From Acanthococcus lagerstroemiae (lineage: Eukaryota; Arthropoda; Insecta; Hemiptera; Eriococcidae), in the NCBI GenBank assembly GCA_031841125.1, contig CM063112.1:21788603-21852602 (forward strand): a stretch of DNA of 64,000 nt, read 5' to 3'. Shown piece after piece: positions 51,376-63,600 of this stretch (position 1 is its first letter; the number at the start of each line of letters is the position of its first letter). A program made the translations under genes and the position numbers. A model generated the notes under the pieces. It saw only the letters and a program-made list of their open reading frames with translations. It ran no database searches and was not told where the DNA came from.

Positions 51376-54210
51376 CCCTTTCGCTACCGACGACATATAA
51401 ATATGTCAATGTGATTTTCAACTAAGGACCGACGACATATAAATATGTCGTCTGTGTTATTCGAATGGCAATTGATAAGCGGCGGTACATGGGAACGTTC
51501 CGTAACCTTAGTGGTGGTATATGAGTACCTCGAAAAATGTAACTACGACGTTGGGACATGAATAGGAGACGAGGTAGGCAAATGGGAGTACAAATTTGAT
51601 ACCAGGAGTCATCAACACTCTTTATGGCTTACTTCGGGTAGCTTTGCTTACTTTCGACCAGTATGGGTGATGTAACATATTTCTGTGATTTCTAATCAGT
51701 TTCTAAAGAATGTGGATCTCGTTGGTGAATTTTTTCTGAATTTTGTACGTACATTTTGTATTTAAAAAATGCAAAGAAGGAATAAAAGAGCGGTTTTATC
51801 TGAACTGAATAAAATTGTAGAAAACTGGAGCGAAGACGGGAACTCTTCATCGGAATCCGATTCATCTGAAAATTCGGAATTTGTATTATCAGGTAGTAAC
51901 ATTATTATGAGAACTACAAGTATAAAATTATAATCAAATTTTGAGAGGTTGAAACTTTTGAATTTCTGTGGACATAGACAGTAACACATCTGATTCTGAA
52001 GATGCTGATGGAGTTGCGGATGATGCACTGGTCGATGATGGAATGAATACGGTCTCTAGTTCTGAAAATGAAACAGGTATGAATAGTTCATCATGAAGAA
52101 CCAGAAACCCTTGAGCAATAAAAAGGAAGTTATTTTCTCACCTACTGTTTTTTTTCTTCAAAATATAGATCCTGTTTTTCATTCCGTTCAATCTGCAACC
52201 CAGGCTCCAGTTACAGCATGTCAAGTCTCTGATCTGCAACGTCGCAATCTTCAAACTGTGCCTCAGACTGTTCGAGTTACAATCCCTCAGGTCCAACTCC
52301 TGTTATGATTGATGGTTGGTCTGTAATGACAATCGAAAACCAAAGTTGTTGAAATTTAAAAGTATTAACATCAACAAATCCGATAAATCCTACAGATTAT
52401 TTCTCTATGTTATTTGATAGCAGTATGATCGCGCAACTTGTGAACTTTACCAATGCCAGAGGGAAAAAAATAAGAGATGGACTGACAGCATTGAATAAAG
52501 GCAAAAGTTTTGTAAAACCTGGAAGAGAGTTACTATTGACGAATTTAGAAAATTTTTGGGGCTGTCATTATTGATGGGCAATGTTCAGATGCCATCGGTA
52601 AAGCATTATTGGACCGAAAAACCATTATATCATCACCCCATCTTTGGTCAAACAATGAGTCGAACAGATTTGAACATATATTACGTTGTACATGTTGCTA
52701 TGATGTAAATGATTCTGCTGTACAAAAATCTGAAAAAATCAAATGGCTCATTGACTCCTGCAACAAAAATTTTCAAAAATGCTATTCCACCAAAACATTT
52801 GTCTATTGACGAAGCGTTATTACTGTTCAAAGGTCGTTTGATGTTCAAGCAATATATTCCAAACAAAAGAAGTAGGTTTGGTCTCAAGCTTTACGAAATA
52901 GCATCCTCAAGAGGATATATTTTAGACGTTCTACTCTATGTTGGTAAAGGTACACTCACTGGATCAAAGGATGAGGGCCATGCTCATGCTGTCGTTATGA
53001 AACTCGTGAGAAATTACTTTCGAAAAGGTCACGCTTTATACATTGATAACTTCTACACATCGTTGCCATTGGCAGAAACTTTATATCAGAAAGGTATTCA
53101 AGTTGCTGACCATCCGACCTAATAGAAAAGGCGTCCAGATTTCATTTCAAAAACTAAATTGAACCGAGGAGAGACTGTATTTGCCCGGAAAGGAAATATT
53201 TTTATTCAAAAATGGAAAGATAAACGTGATATCATATGTTGTCTACGAGGCACAATGCTGATTTTAAAGCTGTTGTATCTAGAATAGAAGAAAGATGCAG
53301 CTGAACCGTCATGTATTGTTGAATATAATCAGCATATGGTGGCATAGATTCAGCTGACCAGATGACAAGCTACTATAGCAGCCCCCGAAAAAGTCTGAGA
53401 TGGTATATGAAGGTTTTCTTTCATTGCTTAGATCTTTGTGCCTGGAATGCTACGTTTTATACAATTTAGAGCATCAAAAAATGACTTACCTGGATTTTAG
53501 AGATTCAGTGGTTTCTGATCTTATTGGTTTGAATCCAAAGGTGACACATCCAATTTCAGATTCCAGGGCATCTCCAAGTTCATCTGCATCTTCAAGTCCA
53601 CCTACATCTCCAAGTCCATCTATGCTGCGCAGTTTATCTACAAGCCCATTGCCAGCTGCTAGAGAAATTGATCATTTGCCGGAAAAATAGTCAGAGGACA
53701 ATTGCGTTGCAGGTTGTGTACAAAAAAGAAGAAGCGTAAAACGACGACTATTGTATGTTCCTTTGTAGAGATAACGGGGAAGAAAGGTTAGCGTTATGTG
53801 TAAAAGATTGTTTCGGATATTATCATCGAAAAAATGTACCGGGAATTATTGGCTGAAGTCTAATGATACTTACCGCATAACATTTTATTTTGTTCATGTA
53901 GTGTAATTTCCAACATTGATGATAATTTTTTATAATGGAAACTAATAATTTGTCATAATTTCTGCCTTATTTTATTAGAGTATTGTAATTTTTCGAAATT
54001 GTGTCTCTGTGTACAACGACATACTACTCAAAATTATTCAGAGACCGACGACATATATATATGTCAAGGGGTCAAGGACCCCCACATTGGTTTATATACA
54101 CATAGGAGTATTAGTTCCAGTATGAATGTCACATATTCGTTCATGTATCATTTGAATTCTGCTCTGGTACAGGTAGTAATTTCACAAGAAATACGGCGGT
54201 AGCGAAAGGG
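51376..54210 (+). mobile_element. piggyBac transposon, decayed, TTAA ends
   Basis: TTAA flanks both ends (51372-51375 and 54211-54214). The terminal repeats start CCCTTTCGCTACCG on both sides. Just inside lie palindromes CGACATATAAATATGTCG (51391 and 51433) and a variant at 54048. The 2835-bp length and layout are typical of an autonomous piggyBac that has since decayed. Confidence 0.93.
51768..53855 (+). pseudogene. piggyBac transposase pseudogene (DDE_Tnp_1_7)
   Basis: The N-terminus is Ser/Asp/Glu-rich (MQRRNKRAVLSELNKIVENW and later acidic pieces). The catalytic core is clearest at 52709-53122: LSIDEALLLFKGRLMFKQYI and LYIDNFYTSLPLAETLY. These contain the Asp of the SIDE block and the Asp of the YIDNFY block. 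C-terminal pieces at 53400-53700 (LDFRDSVVSDLIGL) and a Cys-rich end near 53710-53850 (CRLC, LCVKDCFGYYH) match the family. Frameshifts and stops separate the blocks, for example near 52570 and after 53122, so no active enzyme can be made. Confidence 0.9.
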
Positions 54211-54223
54211 TTAAGGCGGGGCA

Positions 54224-55119
54224 TGTGGTAGCCGAGCTCCGCTCTTTTCCCGAATGGCCAAGGCATTGACATTGTATAATGCGATAGATATGCTGGCGAG
54301 TTTCACTCTCTCATTTATCCTAACATGTTGATTCCTGTTTTCACCTGTCCATGCCTGATAACACTTTTTCTGCTGTTTTCCTTCGATTTGATCGACTTTT
54401 TCCTCTTTTTCTGTGAATTCTGTGACCTACCCCAGAGAGGGGGAAAACTCACCGTTGACCGTTCGTGGAAACGCGGCAGCAAGGACTCGGTTCGTGACGT
54501 TCGTCTGAAGAGGTTGCCGTACTGCTAAAGTTTCGTTCTATCTCCGAACCGGTCTCCACATTTTCCTGGCGACTTTTGGGAAATCAAATCCAAACTCTCC
54601 GACTATCTTTCGTCGATCTACATCGTTTAGAAGGTGGTGTCGTTCGCCTTCTCCACGCGCGCGAATTGCCGAACGTTGAGGACTCGTGAAATTCGTACCC
54701 TTAATCTGGACCCGCGGCTAACTTGCCACGCGGCTACGACCCCGATCGAGCTCTCCGTCGCTACATCGCTACCGCGCCTCCGCGAACACCGTCTTCTACG
54801 TTTGTTTTGGTATTTGTATCCTACTCAGTAAGTTTTCTGTTGTTAGAATATATTCACGTGTTTCCTCGTCTCTTTGTGTGTTCTTACTAGTAGTCATCAA
54901 GGGCCGGTGTAAGGTTCACCAAAGAGGTATTCTAACGACACGGTACTCGTCTAACCCTGAGTTACCACGTCGCAACTCCAACACCAGGATCGTCAAGTCC
55001 TTTCGTGCCGACTCCATACCCTGTAGGTCCCTAGAGCTAGTCGTGGCCTAACAGGTGGTCCCTCCCAAAACCGAACTGTCCTCCTCTTACCCAGGAGCCT
55101 TCACGTTTCGGTTACCACA
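54224..55119. mobile_element. Possible solo LTR
   Basis: Starts TGTGGTAGCC and ends GGTTACCACA, the TG...CA inverted ends expected of an LTR, enclosing about 900 bp of GC-richer DNA. No 5-base target duplication was found. It starts 10 bases after the piggyBac target. It does not obviously match the ends of the LTR element to the right. Confidence 0.35.
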
Positions 55120-55319
55120 CTTCTGGTTTATGATGAGTTTATGAATGTAATTTTGCATTCAGGACGTGAATTACTCGTTCTATAAAAATAAATTCCAAAT
55201 TTGGTTTCCAATGATACATATAGTTTACAAATTTGTTAATCATGTTTTCATACAATCTATTTTAACATTTCTTGAATACAAAATAGACATACTTAAGAGG
55301 TAATATTTGAAACTTTCAG

Positions 55320-55784
55320 GAATGTTATGAAAAAGTATTACGTATCATCGGTGTACGATCGAAACTTGAAAATTTCGTGGACAAAAACTATCCATTGAGA
55401 ATAAACAGTAAAACCAGCGAAACCGTTTATGGAAAGCCCGATTCTTCGTACTGCGATGCGCTTAACGAAATGCTAGTTTCCCAGAATGTAAGGTTTACGC
55501 AAGACGTGTTTATTGTAATGATCCGGAATCGTTTGGATGATAGAAATATAACACCAGCGGTTTTTATGAAATTCGCACGCTGGTTATATAATCAAATGAG
55601 CGATAAAACGTGCCACAAGATGGCACAATTTAGTCCACCATTACCCAAGTTTGATGATGACAGAGCAATAAAGGAAATGCTAAAAGCTGTAGAAATTGAC
55701 GAAGATGATCCGGCTGTCATTTGTATACAGATCATTTTACAACCCCTGGATTTACCGCCTATCGTAACAGGAACCACTCCATAG
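55320..55784 (+). CDS. Terminal exon of an unidentified gene
   Basis: A strong acceptor (AACTTTCAG) precedes a fully open frame of 154 codons ending in TAG at 55784. It reads ECYEKVLRIIGVRSKLENF, then FTQDVFIVMIRNRLDDRNI and FMKFARWLYNQMSD, ending CIQIILQPLDLPPIVTG. The composition is that of a soluble, mostly helical protein, with none of the decay seen in the nearby elements. Upstream exons were not found; they may lie beyond the transposons to the left. I do not recognise the family. Confidence 0.5.
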   Translation, partial: ECYEKVLRIIGVRSKLENFVDKNYPLRINSKTSETVYGKPDSSYCDALNEMLVSQNVRFTQDVFIVMIRNRLDDRNITPAVFMKFARWLYNQMSDKTCHKMAQFSPPLPKFDDDRAIKEMLKAVEIDEDDPAVICIQIILQPLDLPPIVTGTTP

Positions 55785-56371
55785 ATTTCTGCGATTTATA
55801 GTCAAAATTTTGTTTTTTTTATTTTAGAATTTTTTTAAACAAATTTTTATCTACCCATTTAATTTCGAAAATCCATGGTTTTCGGGATTAAGGAAACTAA
55901 GGATGGACAAGGCACTCGACTCATGACGTATCCCCCTTCCCCCCAAGCCAAAAGAAAGAAAAGAAGAAAACCAAAAACGGGAAAGCCCCCCCCCCGGGTC
56001 GGAAGTCCCAACGCTCCATCCGTCGCGTCGCATCCGCGCCTTCGCGAGGGTCCCTAAAACACAAAATAAAAGAAATAAAAACATACTAGTTAAAAAATAA
56101 AACGAAATAGAAAACGAAAACAAAATATCACAGTAGACGGCGAAGATAAAACGAAATAATAACGAGAAATACTTCTTTAAAGGAACATAGGTTTCATACT
56201 TAAGCGGTGATACTACAAAACAAACAAAAAAAAATGAAATAACAACAAAAAGAAAACAAAATAAACGAACACGTTTGGTTACACGAAATTGGCGAAATCA
56301 TAAAATCTTCTATGATAACATAAAGGCATACATTTAGTAACGGGAAGAGTAAACGTAAAAATATATACAAC
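55785..56371 (-). other. 3' untranslated part of the LTR element with polypurine tract
   Basis: On the minus strand the sequence runs A/T-rich after the third ORF, then through a G tract at 55983-55994 to GGGGGGAAGGGGGA (55931-55946), a good polypurine tract candidate. The 3' LTR should begin just after it (below 55931), but the following 150 bases run into the exon at 55320-55784. The LTR is therefore truncated or not recognised. Confidence 0.4.
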
Positions 56372-57574
56372 TTAATCTAGGTATTCGGTGTCTGGATTCG
56401 ATGTCGGCGCAGTCTTCGGCGGCGGGAAGATCACCGCGAATGAGTCGGTCCTTCCATGGAACTCTGGAACCAGGAAATCCTTCTCGTTCGGATATTCAGC
56501 GCCGTCGCAGGTAACGGTGTAGGCGTCGTAGTCGCTATCTATGCGTCTGCCAGTCCCCTTCTTCAGGATGACTTTATTCGGCGTGATAGTAGCGACGTTG
56601 TCGGAAAAGAAATCATAAGCGAGGATGAAGTGAACGTCCGGGTCGGTCCACCGCTGAGCGATCTTAAACGTGTAGCGTAGCATTTGCGCTCGACCTTGTG
56701 CTGTCAACGGGAGCAATGCTTGAGACACGACCTTGTTGGCAGTTAAGACCGGGTTGGTAAACCAATTGACAAGTTCACGACACGGCTTAATCGGTACGAT
56801 CGTCGAGTACTCGATTTGATCAACGACATCTGGACTGCAAATGGAAAATAAGATGCTTGGATCGATGACCAGACCCAACGGTTTACGTTGTTTTGCTTGC
56901 ACGGGCAACAGCGGCAAGCGGCGGAATCGAATTTCTCGCTTCGGTGGTATGCACGAGACAATCCGATAGGGATCTGCTGCCGGGCTGTAGAGGATCGCTC
57001 GGCGGGGATCGGGTCCATTCTCGGGTGGATAACCCGGGAGCGGATCATTCGCTTCAGATGAGTCGTCTTCCTCAGACATGACCGGACCATATCCTTCGGG
57101 GATGGTCGAAAGTCGAGTAGGACGGTGAATCGGTGCTTGTCCCTCGTCGACTGGGACGTCGCGGTGCGCACTTGCTAGCGCGGTGGCAGGTTGATCTTTT
57201 CGGATACTTGGAAGCGACGGAGCGACTTCCTCACTACTGGGATCAGAGCCTGCTTGACTCGGCGGGTCTCTCACCTTCTCAACCAATATGTGTCGCGTTG
57301 CTTGTAGAGTTTCCTCGAGATGTCGTATACGCGCGACTAATGGAGCCGTTTCCGCGGACATGCAGAATGTCATTTTCGAGGTGGCCGGACACGTGGAGAG
57401 CGTGGCCGTCATGAGATCGCGGACCAAGAAATTTCCATCAGTATTGATGTCGGGCATAGCGAAATGCGTCGCTGGGGCCGGAAATGCAGCCAACGGATGA
57501 TAATGGCCCGCACTGCAACGTACATATTTGACGGGACGTTGCATGGTCCTAGAATTACAAACATATACAAACAA
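56372..57574 (-). CDS. Third ORF of the LTR retrotransposon, function unknown
   Basis: A 400-codon minus-strand frame starts 71 bases after the stop of the gag-pol frame. The position is that of env in Ty3/Gypsy elements, but no signal peptide, transmembrane segment or furin-type site is visible. The N-terminal third has a short heptad-like stretch (VARIRHLEETLQATRHILVE), the middle is Pro/Ser/Asp/Glu-rich, and the C-terminal part is compact (DVVDQIEYSTIVPIKPCREL, FLVPEFHGRTDSFAVIFPPP). A candidate splice acceptor TTCTAG lies 5 bases before the second ATG (57544), which may mean a spliced subgenomic message. It has no internal stop. Confidence 0.75.
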   Translation of the reverse strand: MFVYVCNSRTMQRPVKYVRCSAGHYHPLAAFPAPATHFAMPDINTDGNFLVRDLMTATLSTCPATSKMTFCMSAETAPLVARIRHLEETLQATRHILVEKVRDPPSQAGSDPSSEEVAPSLPSIRKDQPATALASAHRDVPVDEGQAPIHRPTRLSTIPEGYGPVMSEEDDSSEANDPLPGYPPENGPDPRRAILYSPAADPYRIVSCIPPKREIRFRRLPLLPVQAKQRKPLGLVIDPSILFSICSPDVVDQIEYSTIVPIKPCRELVNWFTNPVLTANKVVSQALLPLTAQGRAQMLRYTFKIAQRWTDPDVHFILAYDFFSDNVATITPNKVILKKGTGRRIDSDYDAYTVTCDGAEYPNEKDFLVPEFHGRTDSFAVIFPPPKTAPTSNPDTEYLD

Positions 57575-57644
57575 AGGAGTTTAGCGATTTCTTGGGATGA
57601 TAGAGAGAGGTGATAATAGAGGTCGACGGGGTGACAATAACCGA

Positions 57645-60600
57645 TTAGACAAGGGTGGTCATGCCCCGGGTAGACGGGGGATAACCAGAATTCTGGAAAA
57701 TACGAGTTCGGTCCAAGAAGGAGTTGACCTCGAACTTCTCAGAGAGGCGATTTGGATTATGCCCTTCGTCCCGCAGTGGTGATGGAGACGAGCGGTACAC
57801 CAAGTTCCGTACGTTTTGGTGTTCCAGGTCACCCGTGTCGATGTCTTCTACCAAATAGCAATTTGGTGTCGTTTCCTTTATCACGCGGAATGGGCCTCTG
57901 GTCTTGGGACACAATTTCGCGGATATGTTCCGGATTTTCGACGACATCGGATAGGTGATTACATAGACTTCATCTCCTGCCTTCAACATACGCCCGCGAC
58001 TCGTAGCTTTCTTGTCGCAAAATTCGGCGTGATGTTGTCGTTGTTGCCGGACCTGCCGATACGTGGCTTCTTCATCGATCGGCGGTGGTGGTATCCGGAG
58101 ACGAGTGGACAATGGTTCAACAACGGGCTGTAGTCGCTGAACGGTGACGGGAGCCAGACCAGTGGTGCGAACTTCGACCTCGTTAATGGCCTTCTCGATG
58201 TCGGTGAGGATGTCAATCCACTTTCCCTGACGAGTGGGAAGAACGTTCATTCGGATTAACTCGGCAATCCGCGACATCCGTCGCTCCACCACGTTCGCGT
58301 TAGGCGAGTGCGGCGAGACGTGGCGCAGCCGAATACCGGATTTAGCCCAATGGCTAGTCCACTCGTGACTAGTAAAACAGGAAGCGTTGTCGCTTAAGAT
58401 AACCTTGGGCTTGCCCTCTTCGAGTATGTATCTCTCTAGCGCTCGAATGCTCGACTTCGAGTCAGCGCTCTTGACGGGATAGAGCTTGGTGTACCCAGAA
58501 AAGGCATCGGTAACGACGAAGATCTTATCAAGACCTCCTCGTGTGCGCGCGATGGGCCCAAAATGGTCCACAGATAGCATTTCGCGCGGTCGATTCACTA
58601 CGACGTGTGCTGGTTTTACGGCAGTGTTGGAGTGATGACACTTACTCTTGGCACATGTTGGACAAGCCTTGATTATTCGTTCGACTAGAAGTTTTACCTT
58701 AGGGAAGGTAAAATATCTAAGGATGATCGTGGTGGTTTTCGAGATCCCCACGTGACCGTAACAGGCGTGGTAGTACTGGACGATGTCACGCTGAAGTGAT
58801 TCTGGAACGATGGTTCGCCACACTTTGTCTCGTCCGCGGCGTTGGATAAGCCCTTGGTATTCGCGGAACTGCTCGGGATGGATTTCCCGTAGGGAGATAA
58901 TGGTTTCATCTTTGTCCTGTGCAGTTCTGAGATGGCCGAACTCCTGGTCAAGGTTCGGGCTAGGCTGGACGTTAAAGTGGGCTACCGTACTCTGGGGAGT
59001 ACTAGGTCGAGATGAAGGTTTCCGCTTACTCCGTTTTCGTTTCGATGACGATGGTCGAGTAGACTCGTCATCTGACGTCGAAGAAGCGGTGATGTAATTT
59101 GAAGAACTGGAAGAATTCCCCGCCGGGGTAGATGGTCGGTCGTACGTATACGGGATGCCTTCGTCCGGTTCGTCGTGAAGTAACGCGAGATGGAATTTCG
59201 CCAGCTGAGTCACAGGCGCTTTAATCGAGACGAATTCAGCCTGGTACATGGACAGGATTAACGACCATTTCGTTAATCGAGAAGACTTATATGGCGTAGA
59301 TTTCATCAGCTCGCGAGGAAGCGGACGCGTGTGAATTTTTACCTTCCTAGTGGCCAGGAGGTAAGAGCATCGCTTGAGGGTGTGAACTACGGCGAGTAAG
59401 TCTAGCTCTCCTTTGAAGTATCTGGATTCGGCTCCCCGGAGGCATCGGGATACGAATCCAATTGGAACAGGTTTTTCATCGGCGTCGAACTGGAAGATGG
59501 TTCCAGCCAACCCTCGCTGGCCTCCCGTCGCGAGAACATGGAATTCCTTATTCCAATCGGGATGATGGTGAAGAATTCGTTCACGGAGTCGTTGTTCGAG
59601 GTCTCGCTTGGCAGCTTCTTGCTCTGAGCCCCAAACGAAAGGTGTTTTCGCTTTGAGCAACTGGGCGATGGGTTGTTGAATGCGGGCACATTCCGGGATG
59701 TGTGCGTGGAAGAAATTCACAGCACCTAAGTAACTGCGAACGTCCCCTACGTTCCTTGGCGCCGGAATGGAAAGTATTCCCTCCACATTCTTTTCGCTTG
59801 GTCTCAGCCCCTGGCTATCGAGGTCGAATCCGAGAAATCGAATACTTGACTGGGCAAACTTGCATTTGGCTGGATTGATGGTGAATCCTGCCCTTTCTAA
59901 TCGGGAAGTCACTTCGCGGAGGTGTCCTAGATGATCGGACGGATTCCGAGAAGCAATGACGATGTCGTCCACGTACCACTGGACGTAAGTTTCAGTACCG
60001 CGTAGAGTCTCGTTCAAGGCGGAGAGGAGTCCGGCTTGACTTTCGGTAGTACCGAAGGGTAAGCGGGTATACCGCCAAGGTTGACCCTTGTGAACGACAG
60101 TAGTGTACGCTGAAGATTCCTCGGTCAACTCAATCTGGAGGAAGGCAGAGGTCAAGTCCAAGGCGGAATAGATGGTAGTTCCGGCGAACCTAGTCTTGAT
60201 GATCTCGACTTTCGGGACCTCGTGGACCGGAGGTATCAAGTTCTCATTTAAGTTTCGGTAGTCGCCGCACACCCGCCAATCCCCATTGGCTTTTCGAACG
60301 CAAACTAGATTATTGCGGTGTGGGGCGAACGACTCGACGAGGATGCCTTGCGTGCGATATTCCTCGAAGATTTTGTCCACGGCACCTTCTGCCCCCTTTG
60401 GGATCGAATACGGCGGAGCGCGTATTATCTTTTTCGGATCCTTCAGATGGAAAGCGTATTTGAAGGTACGACATCGGCCAATGCGGTCGGTATACACCTG
60501 TGGGTGGGATTCCACAAGACGTTGAATACCGGCGACTAAGTCTGGATGTTGATGTGACTGTAGTTCAGGCGGTGGGTCTGCCTGAAGAGTACAAACATGC

Positions 60601-63600
60601 CCCGGGTTCGGGAACGCGGGAAGTTGTGCTCTGGATGATCGGATGGATGGTAGAGCTAGGTGAGCTGCCTCGCTCGGGTGGTGGCAACATCGTGCCCCGG
60701 GTAGACCTGCCAGAGTTTGGAAACTTGTGTCGGCGGAGGTAGAATATCGTGCCCCGGGTACGATGGACTGCATTTGGTGGACGTCGTCCTCGAACTGCTC
60801 AAACCGGGTAGTAATCGGTATCCCGACGAAGGGTGGGACCTGATGTCCATCAAGCCCAACGGCGAAAGCGGAACGGCCAGTGTCGATGGTGATTCGACTC
60901 GTCCACATGTCGATCTTGACCTTGAAGTGCAAGATGAAATCTCGACCGAGCAGACACATAGATGTTAAGTTATGTCCGACGGTGAAGTCCCATGCGAGCG
61001 GTTCGTGGTGCGGGTAATCGAAAAATTGGAAAGGCAGTGTCACGTCTGAATCCACTTCCATTCGATCACCAGTGGCGCTGTGGAGGTTTCCGTTAGCAGT
61101 GGGCCTGGACTGGACATCCATGCCTGGGTTTGCCTCCAGGATCTCCTGCAGCTGTCGAGAAGGGATGAGACTGGTCGGTGATCCGGTGTCAAGCTGGGTG
61201 TCGATGGTATACTTGCCGATCCTGAGACGGACAACGCATCGGCACGTCGCCTCACGGCCTCGGATGCTCCATAAGTCTCGTAGTACATTAACCACGGTAC
61301 GTCTGTCGCTCGGTGAAACCTCCGCGGCTTGGCGGCTTTCGCCAGGCTGGCGGTGTATCCACGGCGTCACTTCTTGGTTGAACATCGTTCTGATGCTGGG
61401 CTCGGCCTTTGCGCTCCAAGCGTATGGGCACGCAAAGCCTCGGCCGTCGATCTTGCGGTAGCGATCGAGTTTCAATTTGATGCTACTCTTTGGAATGTTG
61501 GTCGTCCAGCGGGTTAACCCTGCGGTCGGCCGCTGTGGACTGGAACTCGCCATTACATCGAATAACCGCATTACGTATGCGACTCCCGACAGCGTCTCTT
61601 TGGTCTCCCAAAGCATTCTGTTGAATGCGCAGATGCGCATCCAAAGATCCTCAGAAAGATCGCTGTACGGTGGTGGAATTTCGCAAAATACGAGCTTCTG
61701 GCAGGAAGACTTGTTAACTAAGTCCTCGATAAGTTTCCGGAGCTGACTCCGGAAGGTACGAAGATCAAATCGCGGGGCGGTGAGATCTCGAATCCCAACA
61801 GCTAGGATCACGTGCTGGGTGATCTCATCGAAATGTTTGGCGACTTCATCTGCCAGGTGTTGTAGTGTAAGGCCGTTTTCGCAAGTGGTGGATCGCCTCA
61901 CCGTGAACGTCCCTGGGGCGGATTCCATCAGTGTGTTAGCCAGCTGAACGGCTAATGCATCGCCAAGGATAGTGAAACTACCGTGGCGGATTAGATTCGT
62001 AGGTGTGTCTTTCGGTTTCACTACTGCACAAACAGGCGGCGGAACCTCTGGTTCGTCGACGAAATCGATTTCGGGAAGTCGAAATTCGTCGGATCTGGAA
62101 GAGTCCAAAGTGGAATGTTCGTATTCGACTTCAGGTTGAGATGACGATTCGTATTCGATCACGTTCACATTTCGTCGCGGGTATCCAGTGGGACTGGACG
62201 GTGGCGGATCGCGACGGGATCGGGTGCGACTGAGCGAGCGCTTCAGTTCGGTCCATCGATGAACAACCATGACCAACTCAGATAGGTTTTCAGGTTCATC
62301 GCGATAGATCTCGGTCTTTAAATCCGACGGCATTCGTTCAGCGATCTTCTGAACGATAATCGCTTCGGTACTGAAAAATCTCGTATCGCTGATGATATAG
62401 AACCATCTTTCGATTTCGGCTATGAGTTTGCTCACGGGTATGCTCTCAAAATCGGTGGAGAGAAACTCGGTGTAACACTGATGTTTCTTCTCAGTCGACC
62501 AGTTGATACGGAGAAAGCATTCGACCAATTGTTTATAATCCATATCGGCGCGGTAAACGGATGTTAAAGACTTACCGCCTTGAGTCAGATGGTTTTGAAA
62601 GCGAACGGCGCGTTCGTTATCGTCGACGAATCGACCGATGGTCGTTTCGAATTGCGCCACATACTGTGGCGGTGTTCTGCGATCATCGATGCGAAAGGAC
62701 GGGCAGTCGGCGAAATCCTTCGCCATCGTCGGCAGCTTAGCGATGGGCGACGACAACGTTGAATTCCGGAATAGAAACGAACGCGGAGTTCTCTCAGTAA
62801 GAATCGGTAACGGAGCGGAACGCGTGGAGTTAGCGTCCGTACGATCGGGTATCGTATTTACAGGTGTTAGGTTAGGACTTACGCGATGACGAGTGTTTAC
62901 TCCTTCACTTGGCACGTTGATCTCAGGTGCGAAGGAAACGCGAGAAGTCCGTGGAGGATTAACGTTCGTAACGTTTACGCCGGTCGAGTGGGCATCTGGA
63001 ATATTAAAAGACGTATTTAACATTTCAGAAGGCTCAAGGTTTCTCGAACGTAATGTATTTTCGATCAGTACAGGGATCTCATCGCGAATCTGTTGATTCG
63101 CAGCGATCAAGGCTGCGTTCTGACGTTGTTCGAAAGTCTGAAGGCGTGTGTTGAACTCAGACTGTAGTTCGGCTTGAACAGTTCGGAACTCAGTCTTGAG
63201 TTCGGCTTGTGAAGTCTTAAGATCGGTTTGTTGCTGGTCTATTTTCGTATGGAGAACAGACTGTTGTCGCGTAGATTCCGCCTGCGATGCCTTGGCTTCG
63301 GCTTGTCCCATGAGAATCAGTTTGAGCATCTCGCTCATCGATGTTTCTGAAGAGTCCTGTGCCATGTTTACAGGCGCAAGTACTGTATCGGAATCGACGA
63401 AGATTTCGTTGCCGAAATTATCGAATTGTTTCTCGAAGTTCTCGTGTACTGGGGCACGGTGCGACAGAACAGGAACGATGGAGGTAAATGCCGAAAGCTC
63501 GGCGTCTGGTGTATCGGGAGTGTCTACGATGTTAGGTGAATCACTAGTAGCCTGTATCCTAGTCCTAGATCTCAATGGATAACGTGAAAGTGCGTTATTG

